A stretch of 64,000 bases of DNA. Source: Erythrobacter donghaensis. Lineage in GTDB: Bacteria > Pseudomonadota > Alphaproteobacteria > Sphingomonadales > Sphingomonadaceae. Positions within the stretch are counted from its first letter, which is position 1. Each line of letters begins with the position of its first letter. Positions 52,543 through 61,184 of the stretch are shown piece after piece. The stretch is taken from contig NZ_MUYG01000009.1 of NCBI RefSeq assembly GCF_002155425.1, positions 62,001-126,000 of the forward strand. The letters run 5' to 3'. Below the pieces are notes generated by a model. That model made no database searches and was not told the DNA's origin. It saw only the letters and a program-made list of their open reading frames with translations. The position numbers were made by a program, and so were the translations under genes.

Positions 52543-52920
52543 TCACGCGCCCGGAGTGGCGGCGGGCGATGCGGGGGTGTTTTCGGCGAAGCGCATCCGG
52601 TCGGCCCGCGCATTGGCGATGGCGACGCGGATCTCCGGCGCGGCGGCTGCCAGCGCGCTCTCGCGGCATTCGCGTTCGAGCCGCAGCGAGGCGCTGTCGC
52701 GGCCTCCGTTGGCGCACATCTGGCGCGCCTTGGTGCGCACGCGCTCATCGAGCCGGGCGACACCATCGCGGGTGGTGAGGTCGAGATCGTCATGGGCGAC
52801 GGGGGCCTCGAATTCGGTCGCGTTGACAGGGGCGGCGTTGACGCTGGCGGGGGCTGCCATCAGGGCGATGGCGACAGCAAGGGGGGCACCGAACGAAGCA
52901 AGCGGGGTACGGAAGGACAT
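52543..52920 (-). CDS. UrcA family exported protein
   Basis: A 125-residue protein with a Sec signal (LAVAIALMAAPASVNA). The mature part has the UrcA pattern: VAHDDLDLTTRDGVARLDERVRTKARQMC, then a second cysteine in ERECRESAL. UrcA proteins are small, exported, sphingomonad/caulobacter-type proteins of unknown role, first noted for uracil-responsive expression in Caulobacter, I believe. A long palindrome-rich promoter lies directly upstream. Confidence 0.85.
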   Translation of the reverse strand: MSFRTPLASFGAPLAVAIALMAAPASVNAAPVNATEFEAPVAHDDLDLTTRDGVARLDERVRTKARQMCANGGRDSASLRLERECRESALAAAAPEIRVAIANARADRMRFAENTPASPAATPGA

Positions 52921-52973
52921 GGCGGATCTCCTGGGGAGGAAGAGTTGGTTGTGTCAGTGCAACCTTCCGGAAT

Positions 52974-53040
52974 GTCAGGTTGCCCTGACTTTATGTCGTG
53001 ATTCGCTGACGATGTCAAGATAACCTGACTTGAAGTCAGG
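52974..53040 (-). promoter_or_regulatory. urcA promoter flanked by two GTCAGG palindromes
   Basis: On the minus strand: CCTGACTT-C-AAGTCAGG (53024-53040), then TTGACA (-35, 53013-53018), a 17-base spacer, CATAAA (-10, 52990-52995), then GTCAGG-GCAA-CCTGAC (52974-52989). Both palindromes contain the same GTCAGG/CCTGAC half-sites, one just upstream of the -35 and one over the start site. Looks like a two-operator repression system; the regulator is not known. Confidence 0.65.
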
Positions 53041-53065
53041 CCGATGCGACAAATACGCGCCTTTC

Positions 53066-54133
53066 CTATTGAATTCGCTCGACGATAAACCCCTTCTCTC
53101 GCAGCATCAGAATCACCGAATCGGGCCCCTCCATATGCCCGGCCCCGACCGCCAGCAGCAGGTTGCCGGGCCGCGCCATCCGATTCTCCAGCCACTCGGT
53201 CCAGGCGCGGTTGCGGTCGACCAGCAGCACTTCGTAGAAGGCACGCCCAAAGGGGTCTTCGAGCATTTCGGTCACCGCCGCGTCACCCAACTTGCCCTGC
53301 GCCCAGTTGTGCTCGGTCTCCCAATCATTGGCGCCCGGTTCGACCAGAGCGCAGCCGTCCCACCCGTCAAACCCCTCGTCGATCATCCCGATCAGCTGCG
53401 CCTCGTCGATCCCGAATAGGTTTTCGAGCACCTGGATCGGATCCTCGATCGCCGAAATGGGCCGGCCGCTGGCCTTGAACTCGGCTTCGATCACGGTCTC
53501 CACCCCGAAATCGCGCAGCGATCCCTCGGCCGTGGCGGTGGCTTCGGCGATGGCGAACATCGCGATCATCGGCGGGGCATATTCGATCTGATCGGCGGAA
53601 AGACCCGCCAGCTGCAGCATCCGCTTGAGCTTGGGCCGGTTGCGCTCGGACAGGCGCGCGGACAGCGGCTCGGCCGGGCGGTAGCGCATCATCAGGGTCA
53701 TGAATCGCAGCGCCTCGGGGGTCAGTTCGGCCTCGGCCTCACCCTCTGCCTTGTCGTCGCGGGATTCGAACACGACCTCCTGCGCCTCGCCCATCACCCG
53801 GTCGAACAGCGGGGTGCGCCAGCGGAAGCCTTCGGGCAAGACGTGGAAGGTGCCGAAGATGGTGATCGTGGTGTCGTCGTCGGCAAGGCGCCACATCGCC
53901 GGGGCGGGCTCGTAGTCCTGCCGCGGCGCAGCGCGCGCCGGCCGTGCGGGCAGAACCGCGCCGCCCCCGTGGCGGAACCCGTGCCGCCCGGTGCAGCGCA
54001 GCGGGACCGGCTCGGCGGGCAGGGCCGGCTCAGCCGCTACCTCTTCCGCCACCGAGGGCTCCTGCGCGGCGAGCGGCGCCAGTGCCAGCACGAAAGCCAG
54101 AGCAAGGCCTGTGGAATGACGAAAACGCTTCAT
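53066..54133 (-). CDS. TraB/GumN family exported protein (paralogue 3)
   Basis: A 355-residue protein. A Sec signal (STGLALAFVLALAPLAAQ) is followed by a Pro/Ala/Glu linker and an Arg/Gly stretch (about residues 36-75). The GumN/TraB domain then has FGTFHVLPEGFRWRTP, VVFESRDD, DFGVETVIEAEF, LLVDRNRAWTEWL and AVGAGHMEGPDSVI. A Cys in DGWDGCALVEPG is extra compared with paralogue 2. It is separated from the gumN-membrane operon by urcA. Confidence 0.9.
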   Translation of the reverse strand: MKRFRHSTGLALAFVLALAPLAAQEPSVAEEVAAEPALPAEPVPLRCTGRHGFRHGGGAVLPARPARAAPRQDYEPAPAMWRLADDDTTITIFGTFHVLPEGFRWRTPLFDRVMGEAQEVVFESRDDKAEGEAEAELTPEALRFMTLMMRYRPAEPLSARLSERNRPKLKRMLQLAGLSADQIEYAPPMIAMFAIAEATATAEGSLRDFGVETVIEAEFKASGRPISAIEDPIQVLENLFGIDEAQLIGMIDEGFDGWDGCALVEPGANDWETEHNWAQGKLGDAAVTEMLEDPFGRAFYEVLLVDRNRAWTEWLENRMARPGNLLLAVGAGHMEGPDSVILMLREKGFIVERIQ

Positions 54134-54249
54134 GAATCAGGGCCTCGCGGCAATATTGATGTTGACCGGCAAGCTGCCGCAGGTCGCGCGCATGTCAAGC
54201 GCTTGCGAGCGGGCGGAGGCGCTTTGCCCCATCGTGCTGCGCTGCGGCA

Positions 54250-54278
54250 TTGACGCTCGGGGGGCGTTCGGCCATGGC
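54250..54278 (+). promoter_or_regulatory. Possible glyQ promoter
   Basis: TTGACG (54250-54255), 17-base spacer, CATGGC (54273-54278), eight bases before the glyQ ATG. If used, the mRNA would start at or next to the start codon (leaderless). On the other strand, TTGACA (54193-54198) lies upstream of gumN paralogue 3. Confidence 0.35.
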
Positions 54279-54286
54279 GAGCCGCC

Positions 54287-55219
54287 ATGAGTGCTGCGCC
54301 CCTCTTTACCCCGCCTGCGCGCGATCCGTCGCGCTCGTTTCAGGACATGATCCTGACGCTCCACGACTTCTGGAGCGCCCATGCCGGATGCGTGATCCTC
54401 CAGCCTTACGACATGCGCATGGGCGCGGGCACCTTCCACACCGCGACCACCCTGCGCGCGCTGGGGCCGGAGCCGTGGAACGCCGCTTTCGTCCAGCCCT
54501 GCCGCCGCCCGACCGACGGGCGCTATGGCGAAAACCCCAACCGGCTGCAGCACTATTATCAGTATCAGGTGATCCTGAAGCCCTCGCCATCGGACATTCA
54601 GGAGCTCTATCTCAAAAGCCTCGCCGCGATCGGGATCGATCCGCTGGCGCACGACATCCGCTTTGTCGAGGACGACTGGGAAAGCCCCACACTCGGCGCA
54701 TGGGGGCTGGGCTGGGAAGTGTGGTGCGACGGGATGGAAGTCACCCAGTTCACCTATTTCCAGCAGATGGGCGGCTTCGATTGCAAGCCGGTCGCGGGCG
54801 AGCTCACCTACGGGCTGGAGCGCTTGGCGATGTACATTCAGGGCGTCGACAACGTCTATGACCTCGCGTTCAACTCTGCGGGCGTGACGTATGGCGAGGT
54901 GTTCTTGGAGAACGAGCGCCAGATGTCGAAATGGAACTTCGAGGTCGCCAACACCGACGCGCTGTTCGATCTCTTCGCCAAGGCGGAAGCCGAGTGCCGC
55001 AATGCGCTGGCCGCAGGCGTGCCCATCGCCGCCTATGAACAGGCGGTCGAGGCGAGCCATGTTTTCAACCTGTTGCAGGCGCGCGGCGTGATCTCGGTGC
55101 AGGAACGCGCCAGCTACATGGGCCGCGTGCGCGACTTGGCGCGTTCGTCGTGCGAGGCCTATGCGGAGAAGATGACGCCCGAATGGCAGGCCAAGTATCC
55201 CGGATGGAGCCTCGTCTGA
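54287..55219 (+). CDS. glyQ: Glycyl-tRNA synthetase alpha subunit
   Basis: A 310-residue class II aaRS catalytic subunit of the bacterial alpha2beta2 GlyRS. Motifs: [43 protein letters not shown] (motif 1-2 region), [29 protein letters not shown], and motif 3-like [13 protein letters not shown]. Full family length. The glyS ATG overlaps its stop (TGATG), so both subunits are made in coupled fashion. Confidence 0.98.
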   Translation: MSAAPLFTPPARDPSRSFQDMILTLHDFWSAHAGCVILQPYDMRMGAGTFHTATTLRALGPEPWNAAFVQPCRRPTDGRYGENPNRLQHYYQYQVILKPSPSDIQELYLKSLAAIGIDPLAHDIRFVEDDWESPTLGAWGLGWEVWCDGMEVTQFTYFQQMGGFDCKPVAGELTYGLERLAMYIQGVDNVYDLAFNSAGVTYGEVFLENERQMSKWNFEVANTDALFDLFAKAEAECRNALAAGVPIAAYEQAVEASHVFNLLQARGVISVQERASYMGRVRDLARSSCEAYAEKMTPEWQAKYPGWSLV

Positions 55220-57570
55220 TGGCCGACTTCCTGCTCGAACTGCGCTGCGAGGAAATCCCTGCCCGAATGCAGGCTGGGGCGCGCGTGGAACTGGAAAAAC
55301 TGTTCCGGAAACAATTGGACGCTGACGGGATAAGCGCAGAGGATTTGACAATCTGGTCAACCCCCCGTCGTTTGGCATTGATCGCTCGGGGTCTTCCGTT
55401 GGAAACCGAGGCAACCTCAGTCGAGGTGAAGGGGCCTCGGGTTGGCGCGCCTGACCAAGCCATAAATGGATTCTTGGGGCGCTACCTCGCCAAACAAGAA
55501 GAGCTCGTAGAGCGTAACGGCATCTATTTTTTGGAGCGCTTGGCTGCTGGACGCCCAATCTCTCGTGTTCTTCAAGAGGCTGTGGAAACGCTTGTTCGCG
55601 ACTTCAGCTGGCCCAAGTCGATGCGCTGGGGCGAGGCGTCGGTCAGCACCGACAGCTTGCGATGGGTACGCCCGCTGTCTGGCATTGTCGCACTGCTCGA
55701 TGGCGATGTGCTCGAATGTGATGTGCCCGGCGTTCCAGTAGGCCGCGAGACCTATGGCCACCGCTTCCATTCGAGCGGACCGATTGTTCTGCATCACGCA
55801 GATAAGGCGCATTACCTCTCACTGCTGGCAGCAGAGAAGGTAATCGTCGATCACGATTCGCGCGCCGCCATCATCCGCGAAGGCGCGGCCAAGGTTGCCG
55901 CTGACGCAGGCCTCATGCTGGTTGCCGACGAGGGGCTGGTGATCGAGAACGCTGGCCTGACCGAATGGCCCGTCCCGCTGCTCGGCCGCTTCGACGAGGG
56001 TTTCCTCGACGTGCCGCCCGAGGTGATCCAGCTCACCGCGCGGGTGAACCAGAAATATTTCGTGTGCGAGGACGCGCAGGGCAAACTCGCCAACGCCTTC
56101 GTCTGCACCGCCAACATCGCGCCTATTGACGCAGCCGTGGTGGTTGACGGTAACCGCAAGGTTCTGGCCGCGCGGCTCTCCGACGCGCGCTTCTTCTGGG
56201 AGCAGGACCAGAAGACCCCGCTCGCCGAACACGCGAAGAAGCTGGCGCGCATCACCTTCCATGAGAAGCTGGGCACCGTCGCCGACAAGGTCGAGCGGGT
56301 GGCGCTTATGGCGCGGGGGCTTTGCGAGGAGGGCGTTGTCGCAGGCGATCCCGACCTCGCGGAGCAGGCCGCTCGGCTTGCGAAGGCCGATCTTGTCACC
56401 GAGATGGTCGGCGAATTCCCCGAATTGCAGGGACTTATGGGCGGATATTACGCCGCCAAGGAAGGGCTGCCGCAGGAAGTCGCAGAGGCGATCCGCGATC
56501 ACTACAAGCCGGTCGGGCAGGGCGATGATGTGCCCACGGCGCCGCTTTCGGTCGCGGTCAGTCTGGCGGACAAGCTCGATACGATTGCCTGCTTCTTCGC
56601 GATCGACGAAGCGCCGACCGGTTCGAAAGACCCGTTTGCCCTGCGGCGCGCGGCGCTTGGCGTCATTCGTCTGATTGTCGAAAACGATCTACGCGTATCG
56701 CTGAAGGGCCTGATCACTTGCGCCTGGTCTTATGCCGCCTTCGTGGACATGGTGAACGAGATCCGGCGGCTGCAGTCCGGCACCACCGGGCCGCTTTTGC
56801 TTTCGCATGTGGGGCGTTTGCAACCGCATCTCGGCTTTGCCGCGAAGAGCGACCTTGTCAGCTACCGACAAGTGGACGGCAAGGTCGACAACTGGTCCTT
56901 CAGCGCCATGCCATGGCACCAGATCGCCAACAGCATTGCGCCGACCATCGATCCGGCACCCGTGATCGGCTTTTTCCTCGACCGCCTCAAAGTCCAGCAG
57001 CGCGAAGCGGGCGTCCGCCATGACCTGATCGACGCTGTCTTCGCGCTTGGCGGGGAGCACAACCTCGTCCGCCTTCTCGCCCGTGTCCACGCCCTGCAAG
57101 CCTTCGTCACCACCGAGGACGGCGCGAACCTGCTCGCGGGCTACAAGCGCGCGGCGAACATCCTCAAGAAGGAAGACTGGCGCGGGATCGAAGGCGAGAT
57201 TTCGCTGACCGGCGAGGAAGATCCGCTGTCGGGGGTCGACGATCCCGATCTCGCGCCGGTGATCGCTGCCAAGATGGCCGAGCGCCACGCCGCGGCGGAG
57301 CATCTTTCCTACACGCCCGAACCGGCCGAAAAGGCGCTGATCGACGCGCTCGACGCTGCTGCCCCGCGCGCTGCCGAGGCGGTCGCAGCGGAACGGTTCT
57401 CCGATGCGATGGCCGCGCTCGCCACCTTGCGCGCGCCCATCGACAGGTTCTTTGAAGAGGTGACTGTCAACGCCGAGGAGGCCAACAAGCGCGCAGCACG
57501 CCTTACCCTGCTGGCGCGCTTCCGTGATGCGGTCCACCGTGTCGCCGATTTCAGCCGGATCGAGGGGTGA
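55219..57570 (+). CDS. glyS: Glycyl-tRNA synthetase beta subunit
   Basis: A 783-residue beta subunit. Opening [18 protein letters not shown], the internal HD-like region with AEAIRDHYKP, and the C-terminal anticodon-binding ALBD domain with FFEEVTVNAEEANKRAARLTLLARFRDAVHRVADFSRIEG. The first ~400 bases after 55290 use noticeably different, AT-richer codons (TTG, CTT, GTT, AAA) than the rest, though the reading frame is intact. A patch of allelic exchange is possible. Confidence 0.97.
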   Translation: MADFLLELRCEEIPARMQAGARVELEKLFRKQLDADGISAEDLTIWSTPRRLALIARGLPLETEATSVEVKGPRVGAPDQAINGFLGRYLAKQEELVERNGIYFLERLAAGRPISRVLQEAVETLVRDFSWPKSMRWGEASVSTDSLRWVRPLSGIVALLDGDVLECDVPGVPVGRETYGHRFHSSGPIVLHHADKAHYLSLLAAEKVIVDHDSRAAIIREGAAKVAADAGLMLVADEGLVIENAGLTEWPVPLLGRFDEGFLDVPPEVIQLTARVNQKYFVCEDAQGKLANAFVCTANIAPIDAAVVVDGNRKVLAARLSDARFFWEQDQKTPLAEHAKKLARITFHEKLGTVADKVERVALMARGLCEEGVVAGDPDLAEQAARLAKADLVTEMVGEFPELQGLMGGYYAAKEGLPQEVAEAIRDHYKPVGQGDDVPTAPLSVAVSLADKLDTIACFFAIDEAPTGSKDPFALRRAALGVIRLIVENDLRVSLKGLITCAWSYAAFVDMVNEIRRLQSGTTGPLLLSHVGRLQPHLGFAAKSDLVSYRQVDGKVDNWSFSAMPWHQIANSIAPTIDPAPVIGFFLDRLKVQQREAGVRHDLIDAVFALGGEHNLVRLLARVHALQAFVTTEDGANLLAGYKRAANILKKEDWRGIEGEISLTGEEDPLSGVDDPDLAPVIAAKMAERHAAAEHLSYTPEPAEKALIDALDAAAPRAAEAVAAERFSDAMAALATLRAPIDRFFEEVTVNAEEANKRAARLTLLARFRDAVHRVADFSRIEG

Positions 57571-57590
57571 TTTCTCTCGCATATCTTTTC

Positions 57591-57668
57591 GTGTCACCTT
57601 GAGCAAAGGTGTATAATTTCAAGGCCATGACCCCTGTATGGAAAGTGACACGCTGTAACCTTTGTCAC
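57591..57668 (+). promoter_or_regulatory. ppdK upstream region with repeated GTGTCAC/GTGACAC elements
   Basis: GTGTCAC (57591-57597), GTGACAC (57645-57651) and TGTCAC (57663-57668) recur in the 124-base gap. A good -10, TATAAT (57612-57617), lies between the first two, with a weak -35. The middle element belongs to GTGACA-CGC-TGTAAC. The arrangement suggests regulator binding around the ppdK promoter. Confidence 0.45.
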
Positions 57669-57694
57669 GTTCCCAACACAGCGTAGGAAGCAAT

Positions 57695-60367
57695 ATGACA
57701 CTGAAGACGGTCTATGTATTCGGTGGCGACGCCGACCACTCCGATCCGCGCCAGAAGGACAAGACCGTCACCGGGGGCAAGGGCGCGAACCTGGCCGAGA
57801 TGGCGAGCATCGGCCTGCCGGTGCCGCCGGGCTTCACGATCACCGCTGAAGAATGCGTTGCCTATCTGAGGGATGGTGCGGATTTCTCCGACGGCTTGCG
57901 AAGTGCGGTGAGCACGGCGCTGGCCCATGTCGAGGCGACGGTGGGCAAGAAATTCGGCGATGCGGGCGATCCGCTGCTGGTCTCGGTCCGCTCGGGCGCG
58001 CGGGTCTCGATGCCGGGCATGATGGACACGGTGCTCAACCTCGGCCTCAACGATGCGACGGTTGCGGGGCTTGCGGCATCGAGCGGGGACGCGCGTTTCG
58101 CTTGGGATTCCTACCGCCGTTTCATTCAGATGTATTCGGACGTGGTGCTCGGGATCGATCACGGCCTGTTCGAGGAAGCGCTCGAGATCGCCAAGGAAGA
58201 CAAGGGCTTCTACAACGATACCGAGATGTCGTCCGAAGACTGGCAGGCGCTGGTGAGCGAGTACAAGGGGATCGTCACAGAGGAACTGGGCAAGCCGTTC
58301 CCGCAGGATGTGCACGAACAGCTGTGGGGCGCGATCCGCGCCGTGTTCGACAGCTGGGATTCTGACCGTGCCAAGGTCTACCGCCGGCTGAACGACATCC
58401 CCGCCGACTGGGGCACGGCGGTCAATGTTCAGGCGATGGTGTTCGGCAATATGGGCGAAACCAGCGCCACCGGGGTCGCCTTCACCCGCGATCCGGCAAC
58501 CGGCAACCGCGCCTATTATGGCGAGTACCTGATCAACGCGCAGGGCGAGGACGTCGTCGCGGGCATCCGCACGCCGCAATATCTTACCAAGGCCGCGCGT
58601 GATGCGGCGGGAGCCAAGCCGCTCTCGATGGAAGAGGCGCTGCCGCAAGCATACGCCGAACTCGCCCGCGTGTTCGACCTGCTGGAACTTCACTACAAGG
58701 ACATGCAGGACATTGAATTTACAGTGGAACGTGGCAAGCTGTGGATGCTGCAAACGCGCTCGGGCAAGCGCACCGCCAAGGCCGCGCTCAAGATGGCGGT
58801 CGACATGGTGGCCGAGGACCTGATCGACGAGCGCGAGGCCGTGCGGCGGGTCGATCCGATGGCTTTGGACCAGCTGCTCCACCCGACGCTCGACCCCAAG
58901 GCCGAGCGCAACGTGCTGACCACCGGGCTTCCGGCCTCACCGGGCGCGGCGGCGGGCAAGATCGTGCTCGACGCCGACACCGCCGAGCAATGGGCCGGCC
59001 GCGGCGAAAAGGTGATCCTGGTGCGGGTCGAGACCTCGCCGGAGGATATTCACGGCATGCACGCGGCGCAGGGTATCCTCACCGCGCGCGGCGGCATGAC
59101 CAGCCACGCGGCGGTTGTCGCGCGCGGGATGGGTCGGCCCTGCGTCTCCGGGGCGGGTCAGGTTTCAATCGACCGCAACACCCGCACCCTCAGGATTGGC
59201 GCCACCGAGCTGAAGGAGGGTGATGCGATCACCCTCGACGGGGCGACCGGGCAGGTGATGCTCGGCATCGTCCCGACCGTCGAGCCCGAGCTCGCGGGCG
59301 ATTTTGGCGTCCTGATGGTGTGGGCGGACAAGCTCAGGCGCATGAAGGTGCGCACCAATGCCGAAACGCCCGAGGATTGCCGCATGGCGCGCCAGTTCGG
59401 GGCCGAGGGCATCGGGCTCTGCCGCACCGAACACATGTTCTTCGAAGCCTCGCGTATCTCGCTGGTTCGCCAGATGATTCTTGCCGAGGACGAGGCCGGA
59501 CGGCGCCGTGCGCTGGAGAAGCTGCTGCCCGAACAGCGCGCCGATTTCACCGCGATCTTCGAGGTGATGGCCGGGCTTCCCTGCACGATCCGCCTGCTCG
59601 ATCCGCCGCTCCATGAATTCCTGCCACATGCGGATGAGGACTTCGCCGAGCTTGCCGATGCGACGGGGCTGGGGGTCGATCACCTCAAGCGCCGCGCGGG
59701 GGAGTTGCACGAATTCAACCCGATGCTCGGCCATCGCGGGTGCCGCCTCGGGATCACCTATCCCGAGATCTACGAAATGCAGACCCGCGCGATCTTCGAA
59801 GCGGTTTGCGCAGTGAAGCAATCGACGGGCGAAGCGCCGCTGCCCGAAATCATGATCCCGCTGGTGGCGACCCGGCGCGAACTCGCGATCCTCAAGGCGC
59901 TGGTCGACAAGACGGCCGAGGCAGTGTTCGCCGAGGTCGGCACGCGGGTCGAATACCTCGTCGGCACCATGATCGAACTGCCGCGCGCGGCGCTGATGGC
60001 GGGCGAGATTGCCGAGGAGGGCGCGTTCTTCTCGTTCGGCACCAACGATTTGACCCAGACGACGCTGGGCGTCAGCCGCGACGATGCGGCGCGTTTCCTC
60101 AGCGTCTATGTCGACAAGGGCATCTTCCCGCGCGATCCCTTCGTCAGCCTCGATATCGAAGGCGTCGGTCAGCTGGTCGAACTGGCGGCAGAGCGGGGCA
60201 GGGCGACCCGGCCCGACATCAAGCTCGGCATCTGCGGCGAGCATGGCGGCGATCCGGCGAGCATTGCCTTCTGCGAAAGCGTGGGCCTCGATTACGTCAG
60301 CGCCTCGCCCTACCGCGTGCCGATCGCGCGGCTTGCGGCAGCGCAAGCGGCGCTGAAGAAGGGCTAG
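57695..60367 (+). CDS. ppdK: Pyruvate, phosphate dikinase
   Basis: An 890-residue PPDK that interconverts pyruvate, ATP and Pi with PEP, AMP and PPi. The N-terminal ATP-grasp domain has GGKGANLAEMASIGLPVPPGF. The phosphohistidine domain carries the catalytic His in GGMTSHAAVVARGMGRPC (about residue 470). The C-terminal TIM barrel has GLCRTEHMFF and the Cys of CGEHGGDP. The ATG at 57695 fits the family; it probably serves gluconeogenesis or anaplerosis. Its stop overlaps the convergent methyltransferase stop. Confidence 0.98.
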   Translation: MTLKTVYVFGGDADHSDPRQKDKTVTGGKGANLAEMASIGLPVPPGFTITAEECVAYLRDGADFSDGLRSAVSTALAHVEATVGKKFGDAGDPLLVSVRSGARVSMPGMMDTVLNLGLNDATVAGLAASSGDARFAWDSYRRFIQMYSDVVLGIDHGLFEEALEIAKEDKGFYNDTEMSSEDWQALVSEYKGIVTEELGKPFPQDVHEQLWGAIRAVFDSWDSDRAKVYRRLNDIPADWGTAVNVQAMVFGNMGETSATGVAFTRDPATGNRAYYGEYLINAQGEDVVAGIRTPQYLTKAARDAAGAKPLSMEEALPQAYAELARVFDLLELHYKDMQDIEFTVERGKLWMLQTRSGKRTAKAALKMAVDMVAEDLIDEREAVRRVDPMALDQLLHPTLDPKAERNVLTTGLPASPGAAAGKIVLDADTAEQWAGRGEKVILVRVETSPEDIHGMHAAQGILTARGGMTSHAAVVARGMGRPCVSGAGQVSIDRNTRTLRIGATELKEGDAITLDGATGQVMLGIVPTVEPELAGDFGVLMVWADKLRRMKVRTNAETPEDCRMARQFGAEGIGLCRTEHMFFEASRISLVRQMILAEDEAGRRRALEKLLPEQRADFTAIFEVMAGLPCTIRLLDPPLHEFLPHADEDFAELADATGLGVDHLKRRAGELHEFNPMLGHRGCRLGITYPEIYEMQTRAIFEAVCAVKQSTGEAPLPEIMIPLVATRRELAILKALVDKTAEAVFAEVGTRVEYLVGTMIELPRAALMAGEIAEEGAFFSFGTNDLTQTTLGVSRDDAARFLSVYVDKGIFPRDPFVSLDIEGVGQLVELAAERGRATRPDIKLGICGEHGGDPASIAFCESVGLDYVSASPYRVPIARLAAAQAALKKG

Positions 60368-61128
60368 GTTCCGGCAAGCGATCGCCGCCCGGTGAGGGTG
60401 ACGATCTCGAAGGTCTCGGGCGTCTTGCCGTCTGCGTCGGCGCGCGCGGCAAAGGCGGCGCGGGCGCGGGCAAGGGCGGCTTTGCCAAGCGGCGCGGCGG
60501 GCTTCGCCAGCGCATTGCCGAGGCCGGAGTCGCGCAGGTCGCTCACCAAACGGTCGAGCGATGAGTAGCGCACGGTAAGCAGGTGGGTATCAACAACCGG
60601 GTCTTTCCAACCGGCGCGCTGCATCAGCCCCGGCGCAGCGCGCGGATCGACCAGCGGGTGGATGCGGCCCGCGGGCCGCTCGGGCTCGGCAGCCAGCATG
60701 GCGGCGCGCAGGGCAGCGAGGCTCTGGCCGCCGATGAAGTGCGAGATCACCAGCCCACCGGGCGCGAGCGCGTTGCGCAGGTGAATCAGTGCGCCGGGCA
60801 GGTCGTTGACCGCATCGAGCACACCTACCACCACGATTAGATCGAAGCCGCCAGCTGGGAAGGGCGCTTCCAGATCGAGGGTTTCGGGATCATCGACCTC
60901 GGCACCGCCCGCCCGCAAATGCTGCGCCAACGTGCCCGTCCACTCGCCGAGCACAAGCGCGCGCGCCGGGGTATGGCGGAGGAAGGCGAGTCGCTCGAGC
61001 GTGTCCTCGATCATGTCCTCGGCCAGAAACCGCGCAGCATCCGGCGCAGCGGCGCGGCGGCGGGCGCGGGCGAGGCGGGCGTCGCGGCGGCGGGGGCTGA
61101 AGATCGTGGGGATCGCAGGGGCAGTCAT
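60364..61128 (-). CDS. SAM-dependent methyltransferase (BioC/NDUFAF5-like)
   Basis: A 254-residue class I methyltransferase. Motif I is degenerate (ALVLGEWTGTLAQHL), followed by GGFDLIVVVGVLDAVNDLPGALIHLRNALAPGGLVI, as in NDUFAF5/BioC-like enzymes that sit near comF in many alphaproteobacteria. The front has an Arg/Ala-rich SPRRRDARLARARR segment. Role could be hydroxylation/methylation in complex I assembly or malonyl-ACP methylation, not decidable. It ends in the same CTAG as ppdK. Confidence 0.8.
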   Translation of the reverse strand: MTAPAIPTIFSPRRRDARLARARRRAAAPDAARFLAEDMIEDTLERLAFLRHTPARALVLGEWTGTLAQHLRAGGAEVDDPETLDLEAPFPAGGFDLIVVVGVLDAVNDLPGALIHLRNALAPGGLVISHFIGGQSLAALRAAMLAAEPERPAGRIHPLVDPRAAPGLMQRAGWKDPVVDTHLLTVRYSSLDRLVSDLRDSGLGNALAKPAAPLGKAALARARAAFAARADADGKTPETFEIVTLTGRRSLAGT

Positions 61129-61184
61129 CGCCGCTCGCCCTGCCGCGCTTGCCAGCGGAGCGCAAGCCGTGCGACACTCCTGAA

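Noticed and set aside
55219-55700. Frameshift in glyS suspected from the change in codon use
   Set aside because: The frame is continuous and the encoded sequence still matches the GlyRS beta subunit, so the patch is a composition change only.
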